A stretch of DNA of 64,000 bases from Methylophilus sp. TWE2. GTDB lineage: Bacteria; Pseudomonadota; Gammaproteobacteria; Burkholderiales; Methylophilaceae. A model generated the notes under the pieces. It saw only the letters and a list, made by a program, of their open reading frames with translations, was not told the origin of the DNA and made no database searches. The DNA is taken from NCBI RefSeq assembly GCF_001183865.1, contig NZ_CP012020.1, positions 1,674,001-1,738,000 on the forward strand, written 5' to 3'. Positions 63,389 to 64,000 of the stretch are shown here, piece after piece. The stretch's first letter is position 1. Each line of letters opens with the position of its first letter. The translations under genes and the position numbers were made by a program.

Positions 63389-64000
63389 TCAAACCTTGCC
63401 CAACAACAAAAATTCCATCAACGCTTTTTGTGTGTGCAATCTATTCTCTGCTTCATCCCACACGACGCTTTGTTTGCCGTCGATCACTTCGGCAGCGACT
63501 TCTTCGCCACGGTGCGCAGGTAAGCAATGCATAAATACAGCTTCCGCCTTGGCGACCTTCATCATGTCGGCGTCCACTTGCCAGTCTGCGAAGTCTTTAC
63601 GACGCTCTTCGTTTTCTGCTTCAAAGCCCATCGATGTCCACACATCGGTGGTGACCAAATCCGCGCCGCGTGCAGCTTCCATCGGGTCAGCAAATGACTC
63701 GAAATGGGAGGTGCCATACAGGTTGGCACGCTCAGGCTCCACTTCATAGCCGGGCGGTGTAGAGACATGCACATTAAAGTCCAGCACCTCTGCGGCTTGC
63801 AGCCAGGTATTGCAGACATTGTTGCTGTCGCCAATCCACGCCACGGTTTTGCCCTGAATCGAACCACGGTGTTCAATAAAGGTAAATATATCCGCCAGTA
63901 TCTGGCATGGATGATATTCGTTGGTCAGGCCATTAATCACTGGCACGCGCGAATTTTGCGCAAAACGCTCGATGATGCTTTGCTCAAATGTGCGGATCAT
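63389..64000 (-). CDS. argF: Ornithine carbamoyltransferase, partial (5' end outside window)
   Basis: About 203 C-terminal residues. NGLTNEYHPCQILADIFTF is the ornithine/carbamoyl-phosphate contact region. VAWIGDSNNVCNTWLQAAEV and the active-site motif FMHCLPAHRGEEVAAEVIDG confirm the anabolic OTC family. The ATG at the last three bases of the window is internal, not the start: the first ~100 residues with the STRT motif are missing. It makes citrulline for argG downstream. Confidence 0.96.
   Translation of the reverse strand: MIRTFEQSIIERFAQNSRVPVINGLTNEYHPCQILADIFTFIEHRGSIQGKTVAWIGDSNNVCNTWLQAAEVLDFNVHVSTPPGYEVEPERANLYGTSHFESFADPMEAARGADLVTTDVWTSMGFEAENEERRKDFADWQVDADMMKVAKAEAVFMHCLPAHRGEEVAAEVIDGKQSVVWDEAENRLHTQKALMEFLLLGKV

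Overview
The window looks like chromosome of a methylotrophic betaproteobacterium, most likely of the Methylophilaceae (Methylophilus, Methylovorus or a close relative; the genus is a guess). Four things support this: a tetrahydromethanopterin (H4MPT) C1-transfer cluster (mch, mtdB, mptG and three companion genes), a PQQ biosynthesis operon, a methanolan-type exopolysaccharide locus with exosortase B, and the order leuCDB-asd-fimV-truA-trpFBA-accD-folC-SPOR-cvpA-purF-metZ typical of beta- and gammaproteobacteria. There are no rRNA or tRNA genes, insertion sequences, phage genes or CRISPR arrays.

Layout. (a) 1-16.9 kb: exopolysaccharide locus. An AT-rich block (about 1-9.5 kb) on the minus strand carries variable glycan genes: a GH99-like protein cut by the window edge, two glycosyltransferases, an O-antigen polymerase/ligase-like protein, a pyruvyltransferase-like protein, an FrhB-like iron-sulfur flavoprotein and a flippase. 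The conserved assembly genes follow upstream (epsI, xrtB, epsG, epsF, epsE, epsD, epsL). epsB, the initiating undecaprenyl-phosphate sugar transferase, is divergent across a 446-bp control region. (b) 17-24.3 kb: miaA, phhB and the H4MPT cluster (CitG-like, RimK-like ATP-grasp, mch, OrfY-like ATP-grasp, mtdB, mptG), all minus. (c) 24.5-27.7 kb, plus strand: ppsA and its regulator ppsR. (d) 27.8-33.1 kb: an unrecognised two-repeat protein, a Bcr/CflA-type exporter and pqqBCDE, which has no pqqA in front of it. (e) 33.4-40.3 kb: gyrA-serC-pheA-hisC-aroG. (f) 40.5-54.9 kb: the long minus-strand housekeeping series ending in metZ, which is preceded by a SAM-II riboswitch with its own promoter and terminator. 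(g) 54.9-64 kb: a tiny entericidin-like lipoprotein, yajQ, ppnP, leuCDB, a divergent HTH regulator, cimA, argG and the 3' part of argF, with several short dispersed repeats between genes.

How it fits together. MtdB and Mch carry out the H4MPT-linked steps from methylene- to formyl-H4MPT, MptG begins the cofactor's synthesis, and PQQ serves periplasmic methanol dehydrogenase. PpsA/PpsR set the pyruvate-PEP balance. Much of the rest is amino-acid synthesis: aromatic, histidine, serine, tryptophan, leucine, isoleucine through citramalate, methionine, aspartate family and arginine.

The most informative observations are the SAM-II riboswitch, whose sequence suggests a specific antiterminator/terminator switch; the PQQ operon without pqqA; the internally duplicated unknown protein at 27.8 kb; the EpsG kinase-like protein lacking the P-loop lysine; and two hairpin-forming repeats on either side of ppnP. 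I found no clear candidate for a wholly new system; the closest are the two-repeat protein and the FrhB/pyruvyltransferase pair in the glycan block.
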